Assembly: GCF_014837295.1 (NCBI RefSeq)
Contig: NZ_JACYHB010000006.1
Location: 124,001-188,000 of the forward strand
Source: Cellulosimicrobium arenosum
Lineage (GTDB): Bacteria > Actinomycetota > Actinomycetes > Actinomycetales > Cellulomonadaceae
DNA length: 64,000 bases
Direction of reading: 5' to 3'
Part shown: piece after piece, positions 8,765 to 16,059 of the stretch
How positions within the stretch are numbered: position 1 is the first letter of the stretch
How the letters are laid out: each line of letters opens with the position of its first letter
Translations under genes and position numbers: made by a program
The notes under the pieces: model-generated
Databases searched by the model: none
What the model was told of the DNA's origin: nothing
What the model saw: the letters and a program-made list of their open reading frames with translations, nothing else

Positions 8765-10708
8765 TCAGGGTCGGCCGTCGTGCCCGGCGGTCCCACCGCC
8801 TCGGAACGCACCTGCCGGGTCCGCGAGGACACCGGCGAACCGCATCATGTCCGGGAGCGTGAGGACCAGCGAGCCGTCCTCGAAGTGCACGCCCTGTGCG
8901 GGCGACCAACGGTTGGTCGCCCGGAGGTAGGAGCGGTCGTCCTGGCGCAGGAGGTAGACGAACGTCTCCGCGAGGACGCGGCTGCCCACGTCGCCGAGGA
9001 AGCTGCCGTCGCCCTGCAGCTCCGCCTCCTTGAGGACGTAGTACCACAGCGGGGTCCCGCCCCCGCCGTCGGCGCGCAGTGCGGCCATCGCGTCGACCAC
9101 GGTCTGCGGGGCGTCCTGCACGAGCCGGTCGGGCGAGAGCGGCTCGAGCCCGAAGGCCCGGGCCACCGCCTCCCCCGTGGGCAGCGCGAGCATGTAGCCG
9201 CGCAGCAGGTTGCGCTGCGCGAGCTGCTTCTGCAGGAGGCTCGCAGTCTGCTGCGCGGGCGTGGGCTCCTGCCCGGGCTCGGTCCCGATCGCGCCCTGGT
9301 TCGTCATCGAGCCGAGCGTGGGCGCGAGGAACGTGTCGATCTTCTCCGCCGAGTGGAACGCGTCGGCATCGCCCTTGTCCACGAACTTCGACCAGTCGAT
9401 CGGCCAGTTCGACGGGAGCACCGGGTTCGGTGGACCGCCCAGGGTCAGCCCGCCGCCGCCCGTGAACCGGAAGAGCTGCTCGAGCGTCGCGAGCCCTGCC
9501 GGTGCGCCCGGCGTGAAGTTGACGTTGAAGTCGTAGGAGTCGCGCACCATCGAGTGGCCGAACCGGAACGCCGCGACCGCGAACTCGAGCGGCATCGCGA
9601 TCGGGTAGCGGGGACGGAAGAACGAGGTGTCCCCGAGGAGCACCGCGTCGAGCACGCCGGGCTTGGTGAGCGTGCGCAGGTAGTCGTTGACGACGAGCCA
9701 CTGGTAGTGCCACCGGACCAGCTGGTTCGCCCGCTCGTACAACCCGCGCTCTCCCGCTGCGCGTTCCCACGGCTCGAACTCGGCGACCCAGTCGACGACG
9801 GCGTTGTGGAACCGGATCATCGCGACGTGGAGCTGCGCGACGACGAGGTTCTCGTCGTTGCGGCCGTCCGGGATCAGGGGACCGCGGTCGGCCCCGCGCG
9901 GCAGGTCTCGCTGCAGGTCGCCCTCGGGAGGGCACAGGACGAACGCCGGACCACCCCCCGGCACGACGAACGGCTCGACCGGGATCCGCCCGAGCCGCAG
10001 CTTCGCCGAGCCCTCGACGAAAGCGGCCTCGCTGCGTGTCGTGCCGCAGTCGGGCTCACCCTCGAACTTCGGGCCGCTGCCGTAGAGCGAGTCGAGGTCG
10101 AGGGCCGGGTGGCGTGCGTTGCGCAGGCTCCGGACGACGACCTTCGGGTCGAAGACCCGGAACGGCACCCGGTCGATGTCGCCGAGCGCCTGGTCGCCGC
10201 CCGGGCCCTCGACGTCGTCGGGCCCGTTGGTGTTGAGCGTGATGTCGTGGTCGATGAACTGGCCCCAGTACGTGTACACCGCCGGCACGTGCGAGTTGCG
10301 GACCGCCGGACCGCCACCGGGCGGTGACGGCGGCGGGGCGACCATCGCGGTACCGAGGGCCTTGAGGTGCTCGACGACGGTCGCGGTCGTGCCGTCGCCG
10401 GCGGCCAGGTGGCCGGCCGGGAAGGTCGACGCGAGCTCGGGGAACAGGTAGTCGAACGCGGTGGTCGAGTCGTAGCGGTGCTCGCGCAGGTCGCGGTAGA
10501 CCGCGGCCTGTGCGGGGCCGAGCAGCGGCGCCTTCGACGACAGGGGGTCGTCCGCCCCGCCGTCCGGGTCGGGGACGTAGGTCGAGCCGTGACCCGTGCT
10601 GCGCACGGTCCGTCCGATCGGGGTCGATGCCTCGTCGACGGCGTCGGGGGCGACGTCGTCGACCACTGCCTCTGCGACTGCCGCCGCCGGGTCCTGGGGA
10701 GCCTCCAT
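8765..10708 (-). CDS. Animal-type heme peroxidase family protein
   Basis: 647 residues from the ATG at 10708 (preceded by AGAGAGG); a longer frame to 10816 runs into the regulatory region. The protein belongs to the animal heme-dependent peroxidase superfamily: distal motif YWGQFIDHD (Trp148-Asp155, distal His154), the region DLDSLYGSG (about 205-212), the helix GRNDENLVVAQLH, and the proximal motif FRFGHSM with the candidate heme-ligand His385. The N-terminal 60 residues are acidic and disordered; no signal peptide, so it is probably cytosolic. Bacterial members (peroxicins) oxidise halides or organic substrates with H2O2; the substrate here is unknown. It sits between rpsO and ribF, outside the usual gene order, with a perfect Crp/GlxR-type palindrome 100 bp upstream. 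Confidence 0.9.
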   Translation of the reverse strand: MEAPQDPAAAVAEAVVDDVAPDAVDEASTPIGRTVRSTGHGSTYVPDPDGGADDPLSSKAPLLGPAQAAVYRDLREHRYDSTTAFDYLFPELASTFPAGHLAAGDGTTATVVEHLKALGTAMVAPPPSPPGGGPAVRNSHVPAVYTYWGQFIDHDITLNTNGPDDVEGPGGDQALGDIDRVPFRVFDPKVVVRSLRNARHPALDLDSLYGSGPKFEGEPDCGTTRSEAAFVEGSAKLRLGRIPVEPFVVPGGGPAFVLCPPEGDLQRDLPRGADRGPLIPDGRNDENLVVAQLHVAMIRFHNAVVDWVAEFEPWERAAGERGLYERANQLVRWHYQWLVVNDYLRTLTKPGVLDAVLLGDTSFFRPRYPIAMPLEFAVAAFRFGHSMVRDSYDFNVNFTPGAPAGLATLEQLFRFTGGGGLTLGGPPNPVLPSNWPIDWSKFVDKGDADAFHSAEKIDTFLAPTLGSMTNQGAIGTEPGQEPTPAQQTASLLQKQLAQRNLLRGYMLALPTGEAVARAFGLEPLSPDRLVQDAPQTVVDAMAALRADGGGGTPLWYYVLKEAELQGDGSFLGDVGSRVLAETFVYLLRQDDRSYLRATNRWSPAQGVHFEDGSLVLTLPDMMRFAGVLADPAGAFRGGGTAGHDGRP

Positions 10709-10807
10709 GGCTCTGCCTCTCTGTGAGAGCGGGGGTGGTGGGAACGCGTGCGAGCGGGGCCACCCGGAGGTACTGGGAGTCACGACCGCGACGGGCACGC
10801 CACGCGG

Positions 10808-10825
10808 GTGTGACACGCCTCACAC
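10808..10825 (-). promoter_or_regulatory. Crp/GlxR-type palindromic operator upstream of the heme peroxidase
   Basis: GTGTGA-CACGCC-TCACAC is a perfect inverted repeat containing the exact TGTGA-N6-TCACA consensus of Crp-family regulators (Crp of Enterobacteria and Mycobacterium, GlxR of Corynebacterium). It lies 100 bp upstream of the peroxidase ATG in a 175-bp gap, facing no other start. Regulation by cAMP-Crp is an inference. Confidence 0.6.
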
Positions 10826-10883
10826 GAGGAGTGAGCGGCCGCGCGCCCGTCCGTGACACGCGCGAGCAGTCCGCCCGGGTGTC

Positions 10884-12476
10884 CTAGCCGCGGCGCGGGA
10901 CGCGCGTCGCGATCGCCACCGCCGCAGCCGCGGCGAGCGCCTGCACGACCACGAGGACCGGGGTGACGGCACCCAGCAGCGCGGCGATCGTGAACGGCAG
11001 GAGGCTCAGCAGCAGGAGGTCGGGGCCCTGACGTGCGACCGCAGCGGCGTTCACCGGTAGCGCGCCCATGGGCGTCGCGAGCAGCGGGCCCGACCAGTCC
11101 GGCTCGGGCCGCAGCGCGCCACGGACCGCGCTCGCGCCGCACCCGACCCCGCCGAGCGCGGCGAGCACGAGCCACCCGGCGGAGCCCGTGGCCAGGGCGA
11201 CCGGGACGATGCCGGCGACGAGCGCGAGGGCACCGGTGGCCGCCGGGACGACGAGCCGTACCGCCCGGACCGCGCGAGCGGACAGCGGCAGGGAGGCGTC
11301 CAGGGCCGGGACCATCTCGGCGTGGCGCGCGCCGCCGGCGCCGAGCCCCGCGGCGCGCATGCCGGCGAGGGCGACGACGAGCGCGAGCCCGGGCCCCGCC
11401 GCGAGGACGGGGACCTGGTGCGCGAGCACGAGCAGCGCGACGACCCCGAGCAGCTGCGTCCACGACGACGACGTGCGGACGAGGAGCACGGCGTCGGCGG
11501 CGACGAGCGCACCACGGGGGCCGCGCACGGCCCGGAACGTCCGGCCGTGCAGCGGCCTGCGCGGGTGCGCACCGGCGTCGAGCGCGCGCCCGAGGTCGCG
11601 CGGGTCCACCGACAGCAACGCCGCGCCCAGCCGGTCGGAGCCACTGCTGCGGGCCGCGAGGACCGGGAGGCGGAGCCGGTCGACGCGCGTCCACCAGACC
11701 ACGACCAGCACGACGGCGAGCACCGCGAGCGCGACGACGAGGGCCGTCACCGTCGGTGACGGTGCCGGGACGGGCAGGTGCCACCCGGTCGCGACGAGCG
11801 CGAGCCCGAGGACCGGGACGCACGCCACGAGCGCGTCACCGACGACCACGGCCGCGCGAGAGCCACGGTGCTGGGCGAGTCCGGTGAGGGCCACCACGGC
11901 GACGGCGGCGGGAGCACCGACGAGGGCGCCGGTGAGCACGCCGGTGGGACCGGCCGCGGCCAGCAGACCCGCGGCAGCACCACCCACGGCGCCCGCGACG
12001 ACGCCCCCACCGGTCGCGCGACCGATCGACACGACGAGCAGTCCGTGGCGGTCGGCGGGCGTCGGCAACCACCAGTGCACCCCGGCGGTGCCGACGCCCG
12101 CGGGGCCGAGCCGTGCCGCGGTCGAGGCCACCAGCCCGAGGAGGACGCACAGCACGAGCAGGAGCACCAGACCCGGGGACAGCGGTCGGGCACCTCCGGT
12201 CCAGGGGTCGGGGTCGCCGCCGAGCACGGCACCGAGGGTCCAGGCCTGCTCGCTCGTCAGTGCCCCACCGACCGCGGTCACGGTGCCGCCGACGAGCAGT
12301 GCGGCGAGCACGACGGACACGACGACGTAGGCGACGTCGGTCACGAGCCGGCCCGCCCCGTGGCCCGCGCGTCGCGCGTGCCACGTCGCGACCCGGGCGG
12401 TGAGGCGACGCAGCTCGCGGCCGGTGAGCTGCTCGTCGGCGTCCGTGCCCACGTCCGGGGCGGCCGTCGACGTCAT
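10884..12476 (-). CDS. DUF6297-like polytopic membrane protein (putative ABC exporter permease)
   Basis: 530 residues from the ATG at 12476, which overlaps the stop of the ABC ATPase gene (ATGA). About a dozen hydrophobic helices are visible, starting with VTDVAYVVVSVVLAALLVGG after a basic 45-residue N-terminus; the protein ends ATRVPRRG. Length, composition and coupling to an ABC ATPase fit the DUF6297 family of actinobacterial membrane proteins, assigned from memory of the family rather than a search. Together with the ATPase it would form an ABC transporter, most likely an exporter because no substrate-binding protein is encoded. Substrate unknown. Confidence 0.68.
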   Translation of the reverse strand: MTSTAAPDVGTDADEQLTGRELRRLTARVATWHARRAGHGAGRLVTDVAYVVVSVVLAALLVGGTVTAVGGALTSEQAWTLGAVLGGDPDPWTGGARPLSPGLVLLLVLCVLLGLVASTAARLGPAGVGTAGVHWWLPTPADRHGLLVVSIGRATGGGVVAGAVGGAAAGLLAAAGPTGVLTGALVGAPAAVAVVALTGLAQHRGSRAAVVVGDALVACVPVLGLALVATGWHLPVPAPSPTVTALVVALAVLAVVLVVVWWTRVDRLRLPVLAARSSGSDRLGAALLSVDPRDLGRALDAGAHPRRPLHGRTFRAVRGPRGALVAADAVLLVRTSSSWTQLLGVVALLVLAHQVPVLAAGPGLALVVALAGMRAAGLGAGGARHAEMVPALDASLPLSARAVRAVRLVVPAATGALALVAGIVPVALATGSAGWLVLAALGGVGCGASAVRGALRPEPDWSGPLLATPMGALPVNAAAVARQGPDLLLLSLLPFTIAALLGAVTPVLVVVQALAAAAAVAIATRVPRRG

Positions 12477-13186
12477 CGGACCGCCGCGAGGACTCCGGCG
12501 AGGTCGTCGCGCGCGACGTCGGTGCACGCGTCCTCGCCGACGAGCAGCCCGCGGGCGCCCGTGCGGGCCGCGACCTCGGGGTCGTGGGTCGCGAGGAGCA
12601 CGGCGACGCCGCGCGCCGCCTCCGCGGCGATCAGGTCGGCCACGAGCCGGCGCGTGCCGGGGTCGAGGCGCTGCTCCGGCTCGTCGAGCACGAGGACGTC
12701 GCGGGGGCGCACGAACGCGGTCGCGAGCAGGAGGCGCCGACGCTGGCCGGACGACAGCTCCGTCGGCGCGGCGTCGGCGCGCGACGTGATGCCGAACATC
12801 GCCATGACCTCGTCGACGACCGTCCCGGCCTGGTCCACACCGTGCCCGCGCGCGAGGAGCACGAGGTGCTCGCGCACGCTCAGACCGGGGAAGTACGCGT
12901 CGTCGTCCCCCACCCCGGCGACGCGCGCGCGGAAAGCGCGCTCGCGCTCGTCGACCGGGCGTTCGAGGACCTCGACGATCCCGCCGAGCGCGTCGAGTCG
13001 GCCGAGCACCGTCTTCAGCACGGTCGACTTGCCGCTCCCGTTCGGCCCGACGACCGCGAGCACCTCTCCCGGCGCGAGCGCGAGGTCGACGGGTCCGCAG
13101 ACGGCGACGTCCCCGTACCCCACCCGCAGGCCGCGCGCGACGACCACGGGACCGGCCGCGCCGTCGGTCCCTCCGGGCCCGGTCAC
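12473..13186 (-). CDS. ABC transporter ATP-binding protein
   Basis: 237 residues from a GTG at 13186; an upstream extension of the frame lies antisense-like inside ribF and is rejected. A complete ATPase: Walker A GPNGSGKST (about residues 49-57), Q-loop region around VGDDDAYFPGL (Gln replaced by Asp-rich sequence), ABC signature LSSGQRRRLLLA, Walker B DVLVLDEPE, D-loop and H-loop ATHDPE. It ends 3 nt inside the start of the membrane protein gene, so the two are translationally coupled. The start region lies in a 15-bp tandem repeat shared with the ribF stop. No substrate clue. Confidence 0.87.
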   Translation of the reverse strand: MTGPGGTDGAAGPVVVARGLRVGYGDVAVCGPVDLALAPGEVLAVVGPNGSGKSTVLKTVLGRLDALGGIVEVLERPVDERERAFRARVAGVGDDDAYFPGLSVREHLVLLARGHGVDQAGTVVDEVMAMFGITSRADAAPTELSSGQRRRLLLATAFVRPRDVLVLDEPEQRLDPGTRRLVADLIAAEAARGVAVLLATHDPEVAARTGARGLLVGEDACTDVARDDLAGVLAAVR

Positions 13187-13216
13187 GACGACCGCCCGGT
13201 CGACGACCGCCCGGTC
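13187..13216. repeat. 15-bp perfect tandem duplication at the ribF/ABC ATPase junction
   Basis: GACGACCGCCCGGTC occurs twice head to tail (13187-13201 and 13202-13216). It spans the ribF stop codon (13215-13217) and the gap before the ATPase start, and is in frame (five codons) with the ATPase reading frame upstream of the chosen GTG. Confidence 0.8.
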
Positions 13217-14228
13217 ACGACGACGGCCCGTCCGCGGCGAGCACCGCCCGGGCACGCGCGACGTCGTCGTGCATCTGCGCCACGAGCGGTTCGATCCCGT
13301 CGAACCGCAGCGTGGGACGCAGCCGGTCGACGAGCTCGAGCACGACGTCCTCGTCGTACAGGTCGAGGTCGGTCCGGTCGAGCACGTAGGCCTCGACACG
13401 TCGCTCGTGGCCGTCGAACGTCGGGTTGGTGCCGATCGAGATGGCGGCGGGAAGGCGCAGGTCGGCGTGGTCCGGGTCGGCCGCGAGGAGCTGCGGCCGC
13501 GAGAGCCATCCCGCGTAGACGCCGTCCGCGGGGACCATGCCCGTGATGTCGCCGAGGTTCGCGGTCGGGAACCCGAGGTCGCGACCGCGCGCGTCCCCGT
13601 GCACGACCGTGCCCCGGACGTGGTGGTGCCGGCCGAGGATGCGCGCGGCCTCGCGCACGTCACCGGCTGCGAGCAGGGCGCGCACCCCCGTGGAGGACCA
13701 GCGCGCGTCGTGCGTCACGCCGGGCTCGCCGTCGGTGACCGGCACACCCTGGTGCTGCCCGACGTCCTCGATCGCGACGACCTCGAACCCGTACCGCTCC
13801 CCCAGCGCGACCATGGTCGCGAGCGTGCCCGCGTTGTCCCGCCCGAACCGCACGTCGTGACCGACGACGACCGTCCCGGCGTGCAGCCCGTCCACGAGGT
13901 AGGTGCGGACGAACTCCTCGGGCGTCTGGCGCGCGAACTCGAGCGTGTACTCGACGAGCAGCACCGCGTCCAGGCCTGTCTCGGCGAGCAGCCCGACGCG
14001 GTCCGCGATGCCCGTGATCAGCTCGGGTGCCTCGTCGGGGCGGTGGACGACCGACGGGTGCGGGTGGAAGGTCACCGCGACGGAGCGCGCGCGCCTGCCC
14101 CGTGCGAGGTCGGCGATGCGGCCGAGCACCTGCGCGTGGCCGCGGTGCACGCCGTCGAAGTTGCCGATCGTCACGACCGACGGGCCGAATCCCCGGGGAA
14201 CCTGGCTCAGGTCCGTCCACAGGTGCAC
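13215..14228 (-). CDS. ribF: Bifunctional riboflavin kinase / FMN adenylyltransferase
   Basis: 337 residues. The N-terminal adenylyltransferase domain begins with VVTIGNFDGVHRGH (nucleotidyltransferase HxGH-type motif, about 18-31) and contains the VGHDVRFGRDN loop; the C-terminal riboflavin kinase domain shows GRDLGFPTANL and the YAGWL and SIGTNPTFDG motifs. It converts riboflavin to FMN and then FAD in the cytosol. GTG start preceded by GAGGAGCTCAC. It lies 130 bp downstream of truB as in most actinobacteria, but its usual partner rpsO is displaced by three accessory genes. Confidence 0.96.
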   Translation of the reverse strand: MHLWTDLSQVPRGFGPSVVTIGNFDGVHRGHAQVLGRIADLARGRRARSVAVTFHPHPSVVHRPDEAPELITGIADRVGLLAETGLDAVLLVEYTLEFARQTPEEFVRTYLVDGLHAGTVVVGHDVRFGRDNAGTLATMVALGERYGFEVVAIEDVGQHQGVPVTDGEPGVTHDARWSSTGVRALLAAGDVREAARILGRHHHVRGTVVHGDARGRDLGFPTANLGDITGMVPADGVYAGWLSRPQLLAADPDHADLRLPAAISIGTNPTFDGHERRVEAYVLDRTDLDLYDEDVVLELVDRLRPTLRFDGIEPLVAQMHDDVARARAVLAADGPSS

Positions 14229-14358
14229 GCGTGAGCTCCTCGATCTGGTCTCGATGATGTCGCCGGCGGCAGGTGCCGCGAGGACCTAGCCTGCCACGAG
14301 CCGCGGGCGCGATCGACGCCGACGGCTCACCGGCCGGCGGCCGGACGTGTGCTCCCGG

Positions 14359-15384
14359 TCACGCCGGGGCGAGCACGAGCACGGGGCGTGCCACGTCCTG
14401 CCCCGCCCGACGGGTGTCCTCGACGAGCGCGACGAGCGTCCCGTCGGGCGCCAGCGCGGCCGTGGTCCCGGGCGTGCCCGACGCCGCGACCCACTGCCCG
14501 TAGGACAGCGCGGTCGTCTCGGGGCCGGTGAGGTCGCGCACGGGAAACGTCGCGCGCGCGGCGGCCGCGAGCGGGAGCGTCGCGAGGACGCCGTCGGCGT
14601 CGGCCTGCGCCTCCGCCTCCTCGAGCGTGACGGCGACGTCGAGGCCGTAGCCCCCGACGCGCGTGCGGCGCAGCGCGGTGAGGTGGCCGCCGACGCCGAG
14701 CGCGGCACCGAGGTCGCGCGCGAGCGCACGGACGTACGTGCCCGACGACACGGTGACGGACACGTCGAGGTCGAGAGCGGGCGGGACGTCGTCGGGCAGG
14801 CCGTGCGTGCCGGGCGCGACCGGCCGTACGTCCAGGACGTCGAAGCGCGAGACGACGACGGGCCGCGCCGCGAGCGCGACGTCCTCGCCCGCACGGGCGA
14901 GGGCGTAGGCGCGCTTGCCGTCGACCTTGATCGCACTGACCGTGCTCGGGACCTGCTGGATCTCGCCCGTGAGCCGCGCGACCTCGGCACGCAGCGCGTC
15001 GGCGCCCACCGCGGACGCGTCCGCGCGCGCGACGGGCTCGCCCTCGGCGTCGTCGGTCGTGGTGGAGGCCCCGAGCCGGACGGTCGCGTCGTAGTCCTTG
15101 TCGGCCCCCACCACGTAGGTGAGGAGCTTCGTGGCCCGGCCGACGCCGAGCACGAGCACGCCGGTCGCCATGGGGTCGAGCGTCCCGGCGTGCCCCACCT
15201 TGCGGGTGCCGGCCAGACGGCGACCGCGCGCGACGACGTCGTGGCTGGTCCAGCCGCCGGGCTTGTCGACGATCACGAGCCCGTCGGGCGCCGTCGGGCG
15301 CCTGGGCGGGCGAGCGCGGTCCGTGGCGTCGGCGTCCGCGGCAGGGTCACGGTCGGGCTCGGGCGTCCGGGTGACGGACGTCAC
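14359..15384 (-). CDS. truB: tRNA pseudouridine(55) synthase
   Basis: 341 residues from the GTG at 15384, which overlaps the rbfA stop (GTGA); the larger open frame upstream crosses rbfA in another frame. A 35-residue charged N-terminal extension precedes the family core [18 protein letters not shown], then [19 protein letters not shown] with the catalytic aspartate in the GTLDP loop, [10 protein letters not shown], and the [14 protein letters not shown] motif. The C-terminal PUA-like part follows from about 260. It makes pseudouridine 55 in the T-loop of tRNAs. Part of the infB-rbfA-truB group. Confidence 0.95.
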   Translation of the reverse strand: MTSVTRTPEPDRDPAADADATDRARPPRRPTAPDGLVIVDKPGGWTSHDVVARGRRLAGTRKVGHAGTLDPMATGVLVLGVGRATKLLTYVVGADKDYDATVRLGASTTTDDAEGEPVARADASAVGADALRAEVARLTGEIQQVPSTVSAIKVDGKRAYALARAGEDVALAARPVVVSRFDVLDVRPVAPGTHGLPDDVPPALDLDVSVTVSSGTYVRALARDLGAALGVGGHLTALRRTRVGGYGLDVAVTLEEAEAQADADGVLATLPLAAAARATFPVRDLTGPETTALSYGQWVAASGTPGTTAALAPDGTLVALVEDTRRAGQDVARPVLVLAPA

Positions 15385-15821
15385 GCGCCCGCTTCCTCGT
15401 CGTCCTCCGGGTGACGGTACGGGTCCGCGTCGCCCGCGAAGTTCTTGCCCTCGCGCAGCGCCGCGAGCTCGGCATCGCGCCGCCGAGCCTCCAGCAGCGC
15501 CGCGTCCAGATGAGCGGCGGTCTCCGGGACGGAGTCGAGGTGGAACTCGATGGTCGGCGTCAGCCGGATGCCGGTCTGCTTGCCGACCTCGGACCGGATG
15601 ACGCCCTTGGCGCTCTCGAGCGCCGCAGCAGTACCGGTGCGCTCCTCGTCCGTCCCGTACACCGTGTAGAACACGGACGCGTTCTGCAGGTCTCCGGTCA
15701 CGCGCACGTCGGTGATCGTCACGAACCCGAGCCGCGGGTCCTTGATCCGGGTGTCGAGCATCTGCGCGACGATGACCTTGATCCGGTCGGCGAGCTTCCT
15801 CGCCCGGGGGTGGTCGACCAT
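15381..15821 (-). CDS. rbfA: 30S ribosome-binding factor A
   Basis: 146 residues from the ATG at 15821, chosen because AAGGAAG lies upstream and the start [18 protein letters not shown] is canonical; the frame continues upstream into the inverted-repeat region and is rejected there. RbfA hallmarks: [18 protein letters not shown] and the [22 protein letters not shown]-like region, ending in a charged acidic tail. It helps mature the 5' end of 16S rRNA in late 30S assembly and cold adaptation. Its stop overlaps the truB start. Confidence 0.95.
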   Translation of the reverse strand: MVDHPRARKLADRIKVIVAQMLDTRIKDPRLGFVTITDVRVTGDLQNASVFYTVYGTDEERTGTAAALESAKGVIRSEVGKQTGIRLTPTIEFHLDSVPETAAHLDAALLEARRRDAELAALREGKNFAGDADPYRHPEDDEEAGA

Positions 15822-15914
15822 GGTGATTCTTCCTTTCGTTCCGTACCACCCTGCCCCGACCACCGCGGTCGCGTCCGGTCGAGGTCGCAGCGCGGGCAGG
15901 GGACGGATGGACGA

Positions 15915-16021
15915 GGTCTGTGTCTCCGCGGGTGGCGGCGGTCGTGGAGGGTCTGGCGGGAGCCCGCGAGGTACGAGCGGGCGGACGGTAGGCCCGCCGC
16001 CACCCCGCGGAGACACAGACC
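15915..16021. repeat. Long inverted repeat between infB and rbfA
   Basis: Arms 15915-15941 (GGTCTGTGTCTCCGCGGGTG...) and 15994-16021 are reverse complements over 27 of 28 positions, differing by one extra C, with a 52-nt spacer that itself contains GCGGG/CCCGC pairs. In the minus-strand transcript it would form a very stable stem between infB and rbfA. No coding frame with start signals crosses it. Confidence 0.8.
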
Positions 16022-16051
16022 GGGGGTGAGCCGCACGGCCCACCCCCGGTC
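16018..16051 (-). terminator. Terminator-like stem after infB
   Basis: GACCGGGGGTG and CACCCCCGGTC form a perfect 11-bp stem with a 12-nt loop, 9 nt after the infB stop, followed on the minus strand by TCTGTGTCTCC. Four bases of its distal arm are shared with the adjacent long inverted repeat. Confidence 0.7.
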
Positions 16052-16059
16052 ACCTGACG

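Noticed and set aside
13187-13663. N-terminal extension of the ABC ATPase into ribF
   Set aside because: The added 159 codons are Arg/Thr/Ser noise antisense-like in frame to ribF; the ATPase domain starts after the GTG at 13186.
15384-16053. Extension of the truB frame upstream to 16053
   Set aside because: The added part crosses rbfA in another frame; truB homology begins after the GTG at 15384, which overlaps the rbfA stop.
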